Below are positions 14,801 through 24,955 of a stretch of 64,000 bases of DNA, in pieces. Positions within the stretch are counted from its first letter, which is position 1. Each line of letters begins with the position of its first letter. The stretch covers positions 13,676,481-13,740,480 of the forward strand of contig NW_019211454.1 of the NCBI RefSeq assembly GCF_002443255.2, in the 5' to 3' direction. Source of the DNA: Varroa destructor (taxonomy: Eukaryota > Arthropoda > Arachnida > Mesostigmata > Varroidae). The translations under genes were made by a program, and so were the position numbers. The notes under the pieces were generated by a model. That model was not told the DNA's origin and ran no database searches. It worked only from the letters and a program-made list of their open reading frames with translations.

Positions 14801-17800
14801 TGTTTGCACTCACTTAAGCATATCACCAGCTCTGATCACTTCTCCCGAAGAGGCCTCCACAACAGCAAGTAAAACATAACGTCTATTGACTGAGCGAACA
14901 TCCTTAGGCAAAACAATGCATCGGGATTCGTTTCCATGAGTAAGCAAGCGTTCCATGTCCCTGAAAAGGTATCACAAGTACAAGTTACTGCAATACGCAA
15001 CAATACGGTAGCGTTTAAAACAACTTAGACAGGCAACAATAAAAAGCCCGTTTTCAGTCCGGACTTCGTGGTGAATGATCCACTAACTACCCCATAAAAC
15101 ATGTATAAGTATTGCTACATTAGATAGCCCCAATTACGGCATAAGCGACGGCATCGGCTGTATGTGTCCTTTTGTTGCCGAGCGTTCCCCTTTTCCGCTA
15201 GCCACGCCTTTCTCATGGGCCTTATGCTGACGTGTCGTTTTCATACTTTCAATCGTATACAGCGGCGACCGAGCCCTTTTATGATATCTCTAATGTTTGA
15301 CAGATGGCGCCATAACGAAGTCGTTAAAAAGACACCATTAAACTATACGCTAAAACAAAATGTTCTGTCCACCACGTACATTTTGGTCAACTACGCGTTG
15401 TTTGGTACTTCATTCATTCGTTCGTATAAATTTTATCTGAGATTTATTTGGGGTCTGTTAGTTAGCCAATCCTCCCTAGCCGATTGTGAATTGTATGTTT
15501 TATTATGAATACACATCATGTAAATTGGCTTATTTTCTGTTACGTTAACAATGTTAAGCTTTCTCCATGCGTCTGGGTTATTTGACGAAGCATAGCATGT
15601 ATCTGATAATTTCGTATGATATCTCTTACGGTTAGCAATTTTTACGCGCTGGAAAGGGCCTTCTTACGGAACGCGAAAGTATCTGCCAGCTGTTATCGCT
15701 AAAGATTCGATGTTTTCTTGAGGAAAAGCCCTGGCAACCTAGGTCAGGCGAAAAATAAGGTCTAGCTTTAAACTTTCAGATTAATAATCATTATCCCATA
15801 CAACTCAAGCTCAGGGATACTGTTCGGAACATGGTCTGCTCTGTTTCCATTGCAAGGCCTTCACCCCAACAAAATAATCTCTGTAAAGCCTAACACGACC
15901 CGTGTAGGTTGAATAAATTCGTTGTTTTTTTAATCGTTATGAAGGCTGCGATAGAGATTTAAAGCTAAAGCGTGTTATATTGTAATTTTATTTATACTGT
16001 AATGGTAGTATTTTGTCCGATGTTTCCATAAGTTTGGACAACTCAATTCAACTGACATACAACCCACTGTCCTACGAACTTCCATGTCATTCCAACTTTT
16101 ACCACATTGTCGTTTATACGAATCACCGTACACTACAATTGCCGATAAAAACAGCTCTGCACCCGAACGCGTGCTATTTTTACCCTTTAGTATTCGTTAC
16201 CAAAAAAAACTCACTGGGAGATTAATACTAATTTCCATTCGTGTTTCCTAAACCTTAAGCTCAATAGAACTGGGCCCGCAATCGATTTATCGCCCCCCGT
16301 TAGGACAACGTCATCAGCGAAACTATTCAGAAAGGCGTCACCCATTAAATGCTATAGGCTAAGAGCAGGTAGGACTCGTTTAAATTTTCCCGCTTTGTCT
16401 ATCACAAATGATTTGACAAATCGCAACGTAAAACATAGAGCTACGGAACGTAGATGCTTAGATTGACTTCCGTAGCAGTGAAAAACATATTCCATTTGAA
16501 ATAAGGATTTGTTTTTTTAAAAATTACTAGACCCACATGTTTGGCTGCGATATCGTTCGTTGATGCTTCGCGTGCTCTTTTTTTTTCCAATAAAGTAGAC
16601 GATGTTCGTTACCTTCGTCTCATAATATGCTGTAGGGATCGGATGCAGCATTCTGTTGACATATCAGCAGTAGGATTTTGTCGCTAAACTTGATTTAACC
16701 TCAAGTTCGTTTTCAGCCAAATATCATGTCCTCTATCTTCAATTGAACCATTATGATTGAACATAGACAGTGTAAGTAGTCGATGATATTATGACATAAC
16801 ATTGTTTTCTGTAGAAAATCAAAGGTGTTAAGACATAATTTACCCGGTGGCCAATGTCTGTCAATAAATTCACGCTTTTTTCTGCTTTTGAATACGTTCT
16901 TAGCTCAGAAGTGCTAACTAGTATGCAATCTATGCGAAAATAAAGAAGAAGTTATCCAAAAAATAGCTACATTTTCGACTCCGGCGCGGAAGTTGAAGAA
17001 GCCTTCGTCAATGCGGCTTCTTCGAGACAACCCATTCTGTATATGGTAGAAACAAGCGTTTTGCCGCTCATGTCGATGCGGTACCCGCACCTATCGAGTC
17101 GAGACCAAAACATTAGCTTTCCAAGAGGTAACGACTGGCACATGGCGCTTTACAGACCCCGCTGTCCAATTCGTTACTGAAATAATTAGGTCTAAATACT
17201 TTATTTCGTACCCTCCGAGCTCACTTCTACATAATTCGTCATACGACGTTCAGCTAGATAGGCAGTCGCAATAGATATTTTCTATTAATTTACTCGTTGT
17301 TATTCCCATGGAGCTATATGCAACCTTCAATAATGAGATAATCTTTCAATGAAGTTTAGTCCAATTACGGGGGTGGTGTGGGTTGCATGTGGATAGGCTT
17401 ACTAAACCTAATACGTTATGCATCTATAGCGAAACAAGGAACAGGGCTATGGTATATTGGCCATATTATATACTGAAGGTTCTTTCCAATAAGACGAAGC
17501 TTGCTCCTATATCTAGTAGGATCTCAAATCGACTATTGCAAAATACTACTGAAAGCCCGGAGCGGAAATAACTTTGTGTAGTAAATAACTTTGTTTGAGT
17601 TAATATATGTATAGTTAGCATTCGGACGAAATCTGAAGAAGCGGTGCTTCGCCATCAAGTTTGCAGGGGGAATACGAATCTCTTTATGCATAACTACGTT
17701 GTTTGAAGTCTTTCAGTTGAGGTCTATGTATGAAGAACGATGTTTGCATCTCAGCGAACCGTTCGTCTAATTTACCCTAACGATTGACTTTTAACCTCTT

Positions 17801-20113
17801 GTGCTGTCAGACAATTAAAAGGTATATTGCTTGCAAAATAACCAGCTGACTCTTCGATACCAGAAAAGAACACGTTTCTCGATTTCGTGCCCATGCCAAT
17901 AGCAGGTGATGCCAACCCTCGACTCTACGACAAGATGCCTCGCAGTGCAATCATCTCTCCAATTATCACGAGGTACACTTGCGCTTTGGGATGTTCGCTG
18001 CCAACACTGACACTATAGCGGAAAAGCGACGGTAGAATTGAGCGTGCCTGTTTCAGCGTATGAGTCTATCAGCGGATTAACGGCCATATTCCAATGTACG
18101 CAGGCCCAGTTCGATTGGCTGACGTACCTTCAGAGCACTTAAAAAGTCTGTAGCTATTGGCGATATGGTGCGTTGTACGTGATAGGAACGCCATTTGACA
18201 AAAGTCACAGGGGCAATATGTAACCATTTAAGATCGACAAACTCTAAAGTAGAGTTTGAAAACTCGAACTTACTACTCAAAGTTATGCAAAATTTGTTTC
18301 ACTACGGGATAATTATACAAGGTCATATATATCAGTACTCGTAGGCTAACAGCTGAATCTCAATTTATGTAGTTAATACCAGGATGGGGCTATAGAAATT
18401 AAATGTTACGGACGAAAAAACGAAAGGTTCTATTATCTGACCAGCCATAAACGCTTGTGGTTCGAGGTGATGACCTATATCGATAGCGGGTCTTAATTCT
18501 GATTCAACCTCGCATATCAGTTTCGTAAGAGCTACATATAGTACAAAGATATTTCACCTAGACTTTTCTTTACTGCTATTTAATAACTAGTAATTAACTG
18601 AAAATGATACACATTTATCCAGCTCAAAAACTGTCCCAGATCCTAAACGCCCCTAAGCTTATATGCGACAGGAGACTTGCCCCCACTCTATTTAAGCATC
18701 GTCTTCACCGCTGCGCGTGCTTGTATGGCTTTTGAAGCATAAATGATCCACCTTTCAGATGCCCTACGGGGCTGCCTAATTTATCGCAGGCACCCTAGAG
18801 GACGTTTGTCAGAATAAGTTGAAGTTCATTTTCAAGGCTCCGTCTAAGATTTCGCTAAGATAGCGGTAAAGCCACTCATTCCTTCCAATAATAATTTGGC
18901 AATAATTTACCTTACGACGATTTTGTATACAAAACTGTTACTCAGTGTTTCAATGTCTTACAACTATTGCCAGGTCTATAAGGTTGCATTACATTCGAGC
19001 CGTTCTTAGGCGGGAACATGTTGCTCTAAATACTTTCTCTGGCTCTTTCAATAAATCTGCGTAGTCTAATACTTCCAGTCTGCGCAAAGTGCCTTCTACA
19101 CCTAAATGCCGCTCTATGAAAGATCGAATTTAGGCCAGAGAATTGGCCAAATTCGAATATCTAACCGCGTATACCACTGTCCGATTGCAGGCCTGTGCAC
19201 CTATCGAATCGCGGGTGAATTGTATAAATCTATATAAAGGAAAGCACGTGTACATTTCCAGATCTAGTTTAACGTAATCCAGACAAAAAGTTAGCTTATG
19301 TTTAGTTAACGAAAGGCCATTATGTTCACTTGGATCAACCATCTTCGATTTATTTTGCTGGAATAGATAGAAAAATAAGACTTACCCTGTAATGTTTTCG
19401 ACATCCTCTAACGAATTTAACGTTTGTGCCTGCACAAATTCGAACGATAACCTGGTGATCTAGAATAGAAATCATAGTCATTATGTACATTTAGAAAGCG
19501 TTTATGGTGAACTAAGTTATTCTAGTTAGGATATATAGTATATATGAAAAATATGGCGACAAAACACACGGCCCTCCGTCAGGGTATATCATTCTGAATA
19601 GTTGTAATAGTAACTATCTGTCGTCAAATATAGATCCCGATAGTACTTTACGTGAGATATCAAAGTTCTGACACTGTAAGTTAGCTTTAGCAGACAGCTT
19701 CTTCGCGGGTCTATATCATACGAATATGGCCGTCTTACAACATTAAGCCTGCATATACCAACGGATTACTCGATGCGGTATATACACCGTCACTTTACTC
19801 ACCACCAGGCTGAAATGATTGGGAGGTGGTAATTTAATGGTTTCATTTATTGTGACATTGTTGGAAAAAGCCACCTCTGTTATCACAGCCATGTCGTTAC
19901 GAGTGAAATGAGTTGATTCCATGATGTCGGTTTGGTTTCCAGTTTGGCGTTTACTTTCTGCTAAATCTATTTGAGAAACTGCGTTTAGGGTCGATGTTGA
20001 TAAATACTCTGCTGTTGTCACAATGGACTGCTCAATCGAGGTATCTGGCGATGCGACTGATGCGCTGTTTGACTGAGCATTTACGACCGTTACCGGTGTT
20101 GCCGTCGCCGTCG

Positions 20114-20170
<57 letters not shown>

Positions 20171-21682
20171 TCAAGGGTGTCGTCGATGCCTGCGTAGATA
20201 CAAGGCGTACTTGGTCACTCAGTCGACCAACTCTAAAAAAATAGGGTCGGCCAGGTTGTATAATAGCGATTAATTAATAGTTTCAAGTGTATATATCTTA
20301 TCATTTACATCTTTAGCGTATTTGCCCGTCGACCTACAGAGATTTTGCCGCGACATCATTATATAGGACCATTTGGGTTGGTGTAGCGTCGTAGAAGTGA
20401 TGGGCTACTCAAAAAAGCAAGGAAGCAAGTCAGCCTGAACTGCAGTGTCTTAAATCGAAGCCTTCGGTACATTTATAGCTTTGAGGAACTCTCTTTTAAC
20501 GCACTAATCGCAACATGAGCACAATACGCACTTTGGTAGCTTTCCCTTGTGCGGAGACAGTTGTCCACAGTGAAGCAGTAGATATGGCACTTCTACGTCG
20601 TCTTGCCTTAGCGTTTGAAGGTAATGGCAGCACCGAGGCGTATTCCAGCGGCGTCGACTCGTTCAAATTCTTGAAGACTTCTAGATATTGTTTCCGCTTT
20701 GTGGTGGCCGTTCCTGCACGACCCCTATCAGAATGATTACTTGCCGCTGAAAATTTCGGAATAGTAACGTCGTCTTGCTTCGAGCAATCAAGAGCTATCG
20801 TCAAAATGTCACCCTCTGCCGGAACGTGATGATTCCATTGCAATATCGTCATCGTAGCATTACCGCCTGATTTGGTGATGTACGCCTGTTCTTCAGCTAC
20901 GTCGCAGTTGAATTTGGGTAGGCGAATGTAGTCGAGAATCTCCTCAGGGAGTAAATAAACGTGAAATTCATGTCGGGCTGCGTGATACGTAGCGCTTACG
21001 TTCGATACTGAAATATAATATTGATGTCCTGTTTCGACCAGCAGGTAGCGAACGTACCGTTTTAGGCGATACGATTAGCCGTTCTAATCAGATTTGAGCG
21101 TTTGTTCACTGATTCTTTCCCACAGCTTTTTCGATTAACGTTAGTGCTAAATCCTTTATTTTATTCATTACTTTAAAAGCTTTATGTTCTGCTATATAAA
21201 GTCTGACCTTATTAATCACAATTGCAAAGCTTCATCTTGCCTTTCATTATGAGGACAGATATGTCGGGTCTTGAAAAATTGCATCTTCAGTAATTTCAGA
21301 AGACAAGAACGCTACCGAAACGACTTAGGTTAGGCGTGATGTGTATAGAAGGAGCTCGAGAGCTAAATGTAGTACTTAAATGTGGCTTGCTACGGCTAAA
21401 GGTGGCATCTTCGACCTAACAAACGCATCGTGCTCGATGTTTCGATCTTAACGAGGTCAGCTTTGAAAGAAAATCATTTTTAGATATATCTACATTTCTC
21501 AACTATAGAATTTTCTCAGTACTTAATGAAGACATCCTGCGTGGGGCTCTTCAGCGGATTCGTGATATTTAAAAGCTCCAAATAAGCTTTTTTTTTAAAT
21601 TTTATTTGGAGCTTTTAAATATAAATTTTATACTCCATTTTAAAATCTAAGCTCCAATTCATACAGATAAAATGTGACAGAG

Positions 21683-21731
<49 letters not shown>

Positions 21732-24700
21732 TAAAAACAAAACGATTATAACCTGCTTCTAAAGAGCTTTATTTTTATCGGTGTTTAGGACTGGTGCTAT
21801 ACATGCGACAGCAAATTGGGGAGGACAAGCACTAAACGGAAATTCACTTATTATCATTGTACTGTTGTACTATGTCATAGAGAAAATTTGACGATAACAC
21901 GTTTTACAGATGAGTACACTTGCGTAGCATCCTTAGTGTTTTGATCCTCGTCGGATAACACCAAAAACTTTTTTTTTTTTTTGCATTTCCAGTGGCCTTT
22001 ACCAGTCATTCATCAGGCTATCATTTCGACCGAATATGACGTTCATTCATCCATCTCGTAAATTTCTATTACGTCGCCTTTTTTTCCACATACTTTTACT
22101 AATTTTATAACAGTATGTGGGTGTGAGAAACTAACGGTTACAATAGTCAATCTAAACTTCGTCGGCTGGCAGGACAATATTATATGAGTCGTACTCAACC
22201 CTGTGCCAGAGAAGTTCGCTCAAAAAAGAGCTCACCCAGAAACTTTACACCAGCAATGAGCCCGGCCATCCACTTTCTTTCTTTATAAGGAAGAAAGATT
22301 TGCCCAAACTGCTTTTTTCAGGCGGTCGTGTCTCGCTTTGGCAGCGCCGCAAAAATAATTGGAATCGACAGAGATTCAAACAAGCTTTAATTTTTTCCTT
22401 GTCATTTCGCCTACATATGTGTAGAAATCCCCAGCAATTCTCTCCGCTCTTTTGTATGTAGCTTCTTGCAATTAGTAACTGCAGACGCGTGTATGTACTT
22501 ATTCACGAACGTTAGGTAGTACTTGATCGCTAAAAAAAAGAAAAAGTATGTATATATATATATAGTCCCATTTCAATTCAGTTTGTTTTGCACTCCTGAT
22601 CTGCCGAATGAGTACAGCGGACACGCCTTTCAATGGTGACCGACCAGCCGCTCAGAGCGGTCCCGTTGTCAGAAGGGGGGACATCAGTGTGCGGTTATGG
22701 AAATGCAGGCCGAAAAAGGCCAGCCAATTTCACAGTTTCCGCTTGATCAACTAACTACTCGACGTGGTCTTCGAGTTGAAAGTTCTTGTTCAGCCATGCC
22801 TCGTGTCTATGTGCGAGAGATTAGAATGACTGCGACGTCGCTTCGATTAATTTCTCTATTTCATCCCGTCCTATATCTTTCGGATCATCACCTGAATCTC
22901 TTCGTTTGATGACAAACTTCTCAACACTTGTATCAAACTAAGGAAATACCTAAGAATCACAAGTAGGTCCTACAATTTTCAAGAGTTTGCGAGCTGACTC
23001 ACAAACACGTAATGTCCTGCGAGTTAAAAAAAAGACAGGCAATACGGTTAACTTATAAACATGAGACTCGTACGTGTTATTGTCAAGCTTTTGCGTCTGT
23101 AGTAATAGAAACGTTATGCTGTGACTAGCGTCTCGAATTATGCTGTTCCATACTAGCCCTGCTGTACCCTTTAGCAGCATGACAGCAGGAAAGGTGTACA
23201 GTTTCTTTGTAATAACAAATATAAACGTCACGGCAAATTGAGACAGCCATTATCGACTTTATAGGTAATAAGTTACAGACTTGGATGGAGAGAAACCACG
23301 CGTTACTTGCCGAGCTGTCTCTGCTTAACTAATCTAGCATAAAGCTTGTTACTCCAATAGAAAACAAATCTGCATAATTAACTGAAGAAAAACAATACGA
23401 AGCCTGCCTCATAACATAACAGTAGTCTAACTATATATGCGATGTATAGTTCTTAACTTTATTTATTAGATATTTACGTCACATGTTCTTCAGCTAGACA
23501 ATGCACATAAAAAGCTGTATAGAGTATGATCACCCGGAAGTCTGTGGAGTTTATTCCAAGTAAATGGATTACTCCAAAACCAGATCTGCCAGCTAAAATC
23601 AGCTGTACACCATGATAATTTAAATATCTTGTAGTAATAGCTCATTAATACCAACAGGGATGTTATTCATTCGAGCGACGCCTCGTCTTTATATAGCAAT
23701 GGGAATTGCTATGAGCGACCACAATGGTATCCAGGATGTTCTGCTGCTCTATGACTATTTTTTGCAATTCTTAGTTATGTAAATGCTAATCCAAGGAGTA
23801 ACTTCATGTTAAAACAACAAAAGAAGCAGGCAACTTCAGAAGAATGCTCCGCATGTTTTCCATAAGGCTGCGTAACTTCCTCAGTAGGCTACGCACATAG
23901 CGGGTAACTTTCGATAGTGGGCAATTTCTGCTGTACTTGTGAATTAGCCCTCAATAAAGGCAGGCTTTGCAATAAAAACGTTAACGAATGTTTTTTTCTG
24001 TGGCTTGCGGATCTAAAAGTAAGCGGCAGCTTTGTCTGTCATTAGATGTCGCCATGCTCCAAACGCGGATAGACGATGTATGTCGCCGCTGTTATAAAGT
24101 GTCCTTACTGATAGGTCCAATTTTCCCGTTTTGATTTACCGTATGTCCTTACCTCATCCCATCGCCTTTATACGAAGAAGACAGTAGACCTTATCTCGGC
24201 TATCTATTTTTGTTGTTCTCTCGAGGGAACCTTCGACGTATGGGGTCGTACACGCACACATTTGCGCATGACGTAGCCAATGGACAAACCCCTTAGCAAC
24301 AGACCAGTTAGTGTCAACTATTCTATTAATGATATTGTTTTGCACAGGCGTTTGTGGTGATTATTATTAATTATCGTGTTCTCATATGCGAACTAATTAC
24401 GTTTACAGTTATGTACTTACGCGAAGAGTGAAGGTTCCACGCAACGGAACAGGGCGTCATGAGCGCTGCAGCGGCGATTGTTATGAACGCAATTGATAAA
24501 AGATGAGGACTTTGCCTGTGTCGTAGTGAGGGACCTTTGCGCCTATCCTGTTGGCCTGAACAAGAGTTACTATTGCTAAAGTAGTAAGTACTTATCATAC
24601 TGTTAATAATACTTGAGCTAGCGCAACGATGCCATCGGTGGTCGTATAGTTTGTTGTTGGGGTAGCTGCCGTCGTTGCCATAGATGCCGCATTCATGGCC

Positions 24701-24898
24701 GATTTCATAGCTACTATTATTATTACTATTTTGAAGAGATGTTGGTTCAGGATAATCTTGTTTCGTCTTGAAGAATCCAAATAGGGTGGGACAGGCTGTG
24801 CGATCAGAGGCGACAGATGCCCGTCGAAAAGTTTGCTGTTGAAAATGCGGTTGCTGACGTCTTCGACTGTTCAGGGAAGTCGTGGTAATGAACGACAT
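2659..24898 (-). CDS. Ten-exon gene for an unidentified single-pass membrane protein, 786 aa
   Basis: Exons on the minus strand are 24898-24421, 21007-20532, 20189-19803, 19459-19386, 18047-17979, 14960-14814, 13146-12973, 7275-7083, 3555-3373 and 2838-2659. All junctions are GT-AG, the phases match at every join, and the total is 2,361 nt including a TAA stop. The predicted protein has a hydrophobic signal-like stretch at about 132-149 ending near a plausible SVA/W cleavage point, N-glycosylation sequons (for example N162, N209, N274), an RRRR furin-type site at 295-298, and a Thr-rich segment from 319. A membrane-proximal folded region spans about 440-545, followed by one transmembrane helix at about 574-596 and a cytoplasmic tail to 786. 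The layout (cleavable ectodomain, mucin-like stalk, juxtamembrane domain, motif-rich tail) is that of a cell-surface receptor or adhesion molecule acting at the plasma membrane; that role is inference. I do not recognise the family. Transcription may start far upstream (see the candidate exons at 33-59 kb), because an acceptor lies just before the first ATG. Confidence 0.8.
2913..2961. repeat. Short tandem repeat of a TAGTATAAAT-type unit
   Basis: Four imperfect copies of TAGTATAAA with variable spacers lie in intron 9, about 75 bp from the acceptor of exon 10. Confidence 0.8.
3373..3555 (-). CDS. Core exon 9: cytoplasmic tail, Ser/Pro-rich
   Basis: The acceptor is GTTTCATTTTAG and the donor is GTTTGTG after GAG. 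It is exactly 61 codons, phase 0 at both ends. It contains PPVPPVR, which fits a class II SH3 ligand (PxxPxR). It also has five closely spaced Ser-Pro pairs, candidate sites for proline-directed kinases, and YDRP, which fits the YDxP pattern recognised by Crk-type SH2 domains when phosphorylated. The sequence is low in predicted structure, as expected for a signalling tail. Confidence 0.8.
3556..7082 (-). other. Intron 8
   Basis: 3.5 kb with GT-AG ends. Open frames inside it are short and show no coding signal. Confidence 0.7.
7083..7275 (-). CDS. Core exon 8: cytoplasmic tail with proline-rich motif
   Basis: The acceptor is CCTTCTATAG and the donor GTAAGTTTAA. One leading base is followed by 64 codons, ending in phase 0. 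The segment is Gly/Arg-rich, then acidic, then carries GLPPPPPELRACLIDDAHF. LPPPPPEL matches the known (F/L)PPPP plus acidic pattern bound by Ena/VASP-type EVH1 domains. The exon is followed by a 3.5-kb intron. Confidence 0.8.
10431..10448. repeat. Poly(T), 18 bases
   Basis: Homopolymer in intron 7; on the transcript it is poly(A). Confidence 0.95.
11925..11952. repeat. (TA)n microsatellite in intron 7
   Basis: An alternating TA run with one GA interruption, flanked by GATC and GATA. Confidence 0.9.
12973..13146 (-). CDS. Core exon 7: transmembrane exon
   Basis: The acceptor is TCTTTTGTTGCAG and the donor GTAAGTCTGC; both are strong. One leading base completes an Asn codon, then 57 codons follow (545-601). 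After a roughly 28-residue linker it encodes one hydrophobic helix, ILCVTLAAAVVVFALSAVFL, followed by CTKWR. The basic residues right after the helix give N-out/C-in orientation by the positive-inside rule. The cysteine at the inner face is a possible palmitoylation site. Confidence 0.85.
14464..14486. repeat. Poly(A), 23 bases
   Basis: Homopolymer in intron 6 of the minus-strand gene; read on the transcript it is poly(U). Confidence 0.95.
14814..14960 (-). CDS. Core exon 6: end of the membrane-proximal region
   Basis: The acceptor is ATACCTTTTCAG and the donor is GTGAGTGC. The exon has one leading base, 48 codons and two trailing bases (496-543 plus split codons). It contains two strand-like stretches (CIVLPKDV and RRYVLLAVVEAS) and a sequon, GNES. 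Placed after the helix of exon 5 and about 30 residues before the membrane, the strand-helix-strand-strand order resembles an SEA-type juxtamembrane module. I see no classical GSVVV autoproteolysis motif. The SEA assignment is inference only. Confidence 0.72.
14961..17978 (-). other. Intron 5
   Basis: 3.0 kb. A 9-bp inverted repeat (GAAGAAGCC / GGCTTCTTC) is near 16994-17022. No exon is supported, though a short one could be missed here. Confidence 0.6.
17979..18047 (-). CDS. Core exon 5: amphipathic helix of the membrane-proximal region
   Basis: The acceptor is GCTGAAACAG, and one leading base completes a Gly codon with exon 4. It encodes HAQFYRRFSAIVSVLAANIP followed by KR (473-494), an amphipathic helix. 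Two donors are possible: GTGTAC after base 17979, or GTGATA after base 17970. Both leave the same phase, and the second would add three codons. Neither matches the consensus well, so the 3' boundary is uncertain. The polypyrimidine tract of the acceptor is also weak, which makes this the least certain of the core exons. Confidence 0.55.
19386..19459 (-). CDS. Core exon 4: start of membrane-proximal folded region
   Basis: This is a 74-nt exon between TTCTATTCTAG and GTAAGTCTTA, both strong sites. It is 24 codons plus two bases, residues 448-471, reading ITRLSFEFVQAQTLNSLEDV and on through ENIT, which is an N-glycosylation sequon. With the end of exon 3 it makes a beta-strand-like stretch followed by a polar loop. 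It is too short to stand out as an open frame and was found from its splice sites and phase. Confidence 0.7.
19803..20189 (-). CDS. Core exon 3: Thr-rich mucin-like stalk
   Basis: The exon begins after CTACGCAG and ends at GTGAGTAAAG. It is exactly 129 codons, phase 0 at both ends, residues 319-447. It opens with 8 and then 10 consecutive threonines separated by one alanine, followed by an Ala-Thr alternation, all written in ACG/GCG codons. The remainder is rich in Ser, Thr and Asn with several sequons (GNQT, NNVT, INET). This composition is typical of an extended O-glycosylated stalk. The last residues (NHFSLV) look like the first strand of the next folded region and run on smoothly into exon 4. 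Because the Thr tract is a pure triplet microsatellite, its length probably varies between individuals. A plus-strand poly-Ser frame over the same bases is a shadow. Confidence 0.78.
20100..20172 (-). repeat. ACG triplet microsatellite inside coding exon 3
   Basis: Nearly pure (CGT/CGA-phase) triplets encode poly-Thr with a few Ala. Every Thr to Ala change is a single A-to-G step (ACG to GCG). Confidence 0.95.
20532..21007 (-). CDS. Core exon 2: globular ectodomain region with furin-type site
   Basis: The acceptor is TATATTTCAG and the donor GTGCGT follows a phase-0 end. Two leading bases complete the codon left by exon 1, and the exon gives residues 160-318. The first 80 residues read like a folded extracellular domain, with alternating hydrophobic positions, two cysteines (193 and 234, possibly paired) and the segment ILQWNHHVPAEGDILTIALD. 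Sequons are at N162, N209, N250 and N274. A run of four arginines at 295-298 fits a proprotein convertase site, which would release or separate the N-terminal domain from the stalk. An overlapping plus-strand frame (20515-20736) is a shadow of this exon. I cannot assign the domain to a family. Confidence 0.78.
21565..21622. repeat. Perfect 21-bp inverted repeat (foldback)
   Basis: Arms 21565-21585 and 21602-21622 are exact reverse complements around a 16-nt T-rich loop. It lies in intron 1 of the minus-strand gene, 65 bp before a 43-base poly(A). Confidence 0.9.
21687..21729. repeat. Poly(A) tract, 43 bases
   Basis: This is an uninterrupted run of A on the plus strand inside intron 1. Its length suggests either a retroposon tail or a homopolymer expansion. 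No open frame or SINE head is recognisable directly upstream other than the foldback. Confidence 0.95.
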
Positions 24899-24908
24899 CC
24901 TCGCTGAT
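24421..24908 (-). CDS. Core exon 1: N-terminal leader and signal-like segment
   Basis: The ATG is at 24898-24896 and the exon ends at a strong donor, GTAAGTACAT, after 159 codons plus one base. The encoded stretch is rich in Ser, Asn, Gln and Arg, then carries a hydrophobic run (LLSIAFITIAAAALM, about 133-147) after a basic segment, followed by SVA at 151-153. With translation from the first ATG, the hydrophobic run sits unusually far from the N terminus. Met101 is an internal alternative that would place it about 31 residues from the start, still long for a signal peptide. Immediately upstream, at 24910-24909, a pyrimidine-rich tract ends in AG, so this is probably not the first exon. The ten bases between the acceptor and the ATG stay open in frame. 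The true start is therefore unsettled, but the exon itself is well supported. Confidence 0.75.
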
Positions 24909-24926
24909 CTAGGAAAAAAACAAACA

Positions 24927-24955
24927 GTATTATTATTATTTTTATTATTATTATT
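24927..24955. repeat. (ATT)n microsatellite
   Basis: Interrupted ATT triplets lie within 30 bp upstream of core exon 1, next to the pyrimidine tract of its acceptor. Confidence 0.9.

Larger units (their letters stand above)
21008..24420 (-). other. Intron 1 of the core gene
   Basis: 3.4 kb containing the 21-bp foldback and the 43-base poly(A). A donor-like GTAAGG near 24153 follows a frame that stops just before it, so no cassette exon is called. Confidence 0.7.

Noticed and set aside
24154..24345. Possible cassette exon in intron 1 ending at GTAAGG
   Set aside because: The only long frame reaches a stop just before the donor, and the acceptor is poor.
2659..24898. Assignment of the core gene to dystroglycan, KIAA1549 or TMEM132 families
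   Set aside because: Only the general layout is similar. I could not find diagnostic motifs of any of these in the translated exons.
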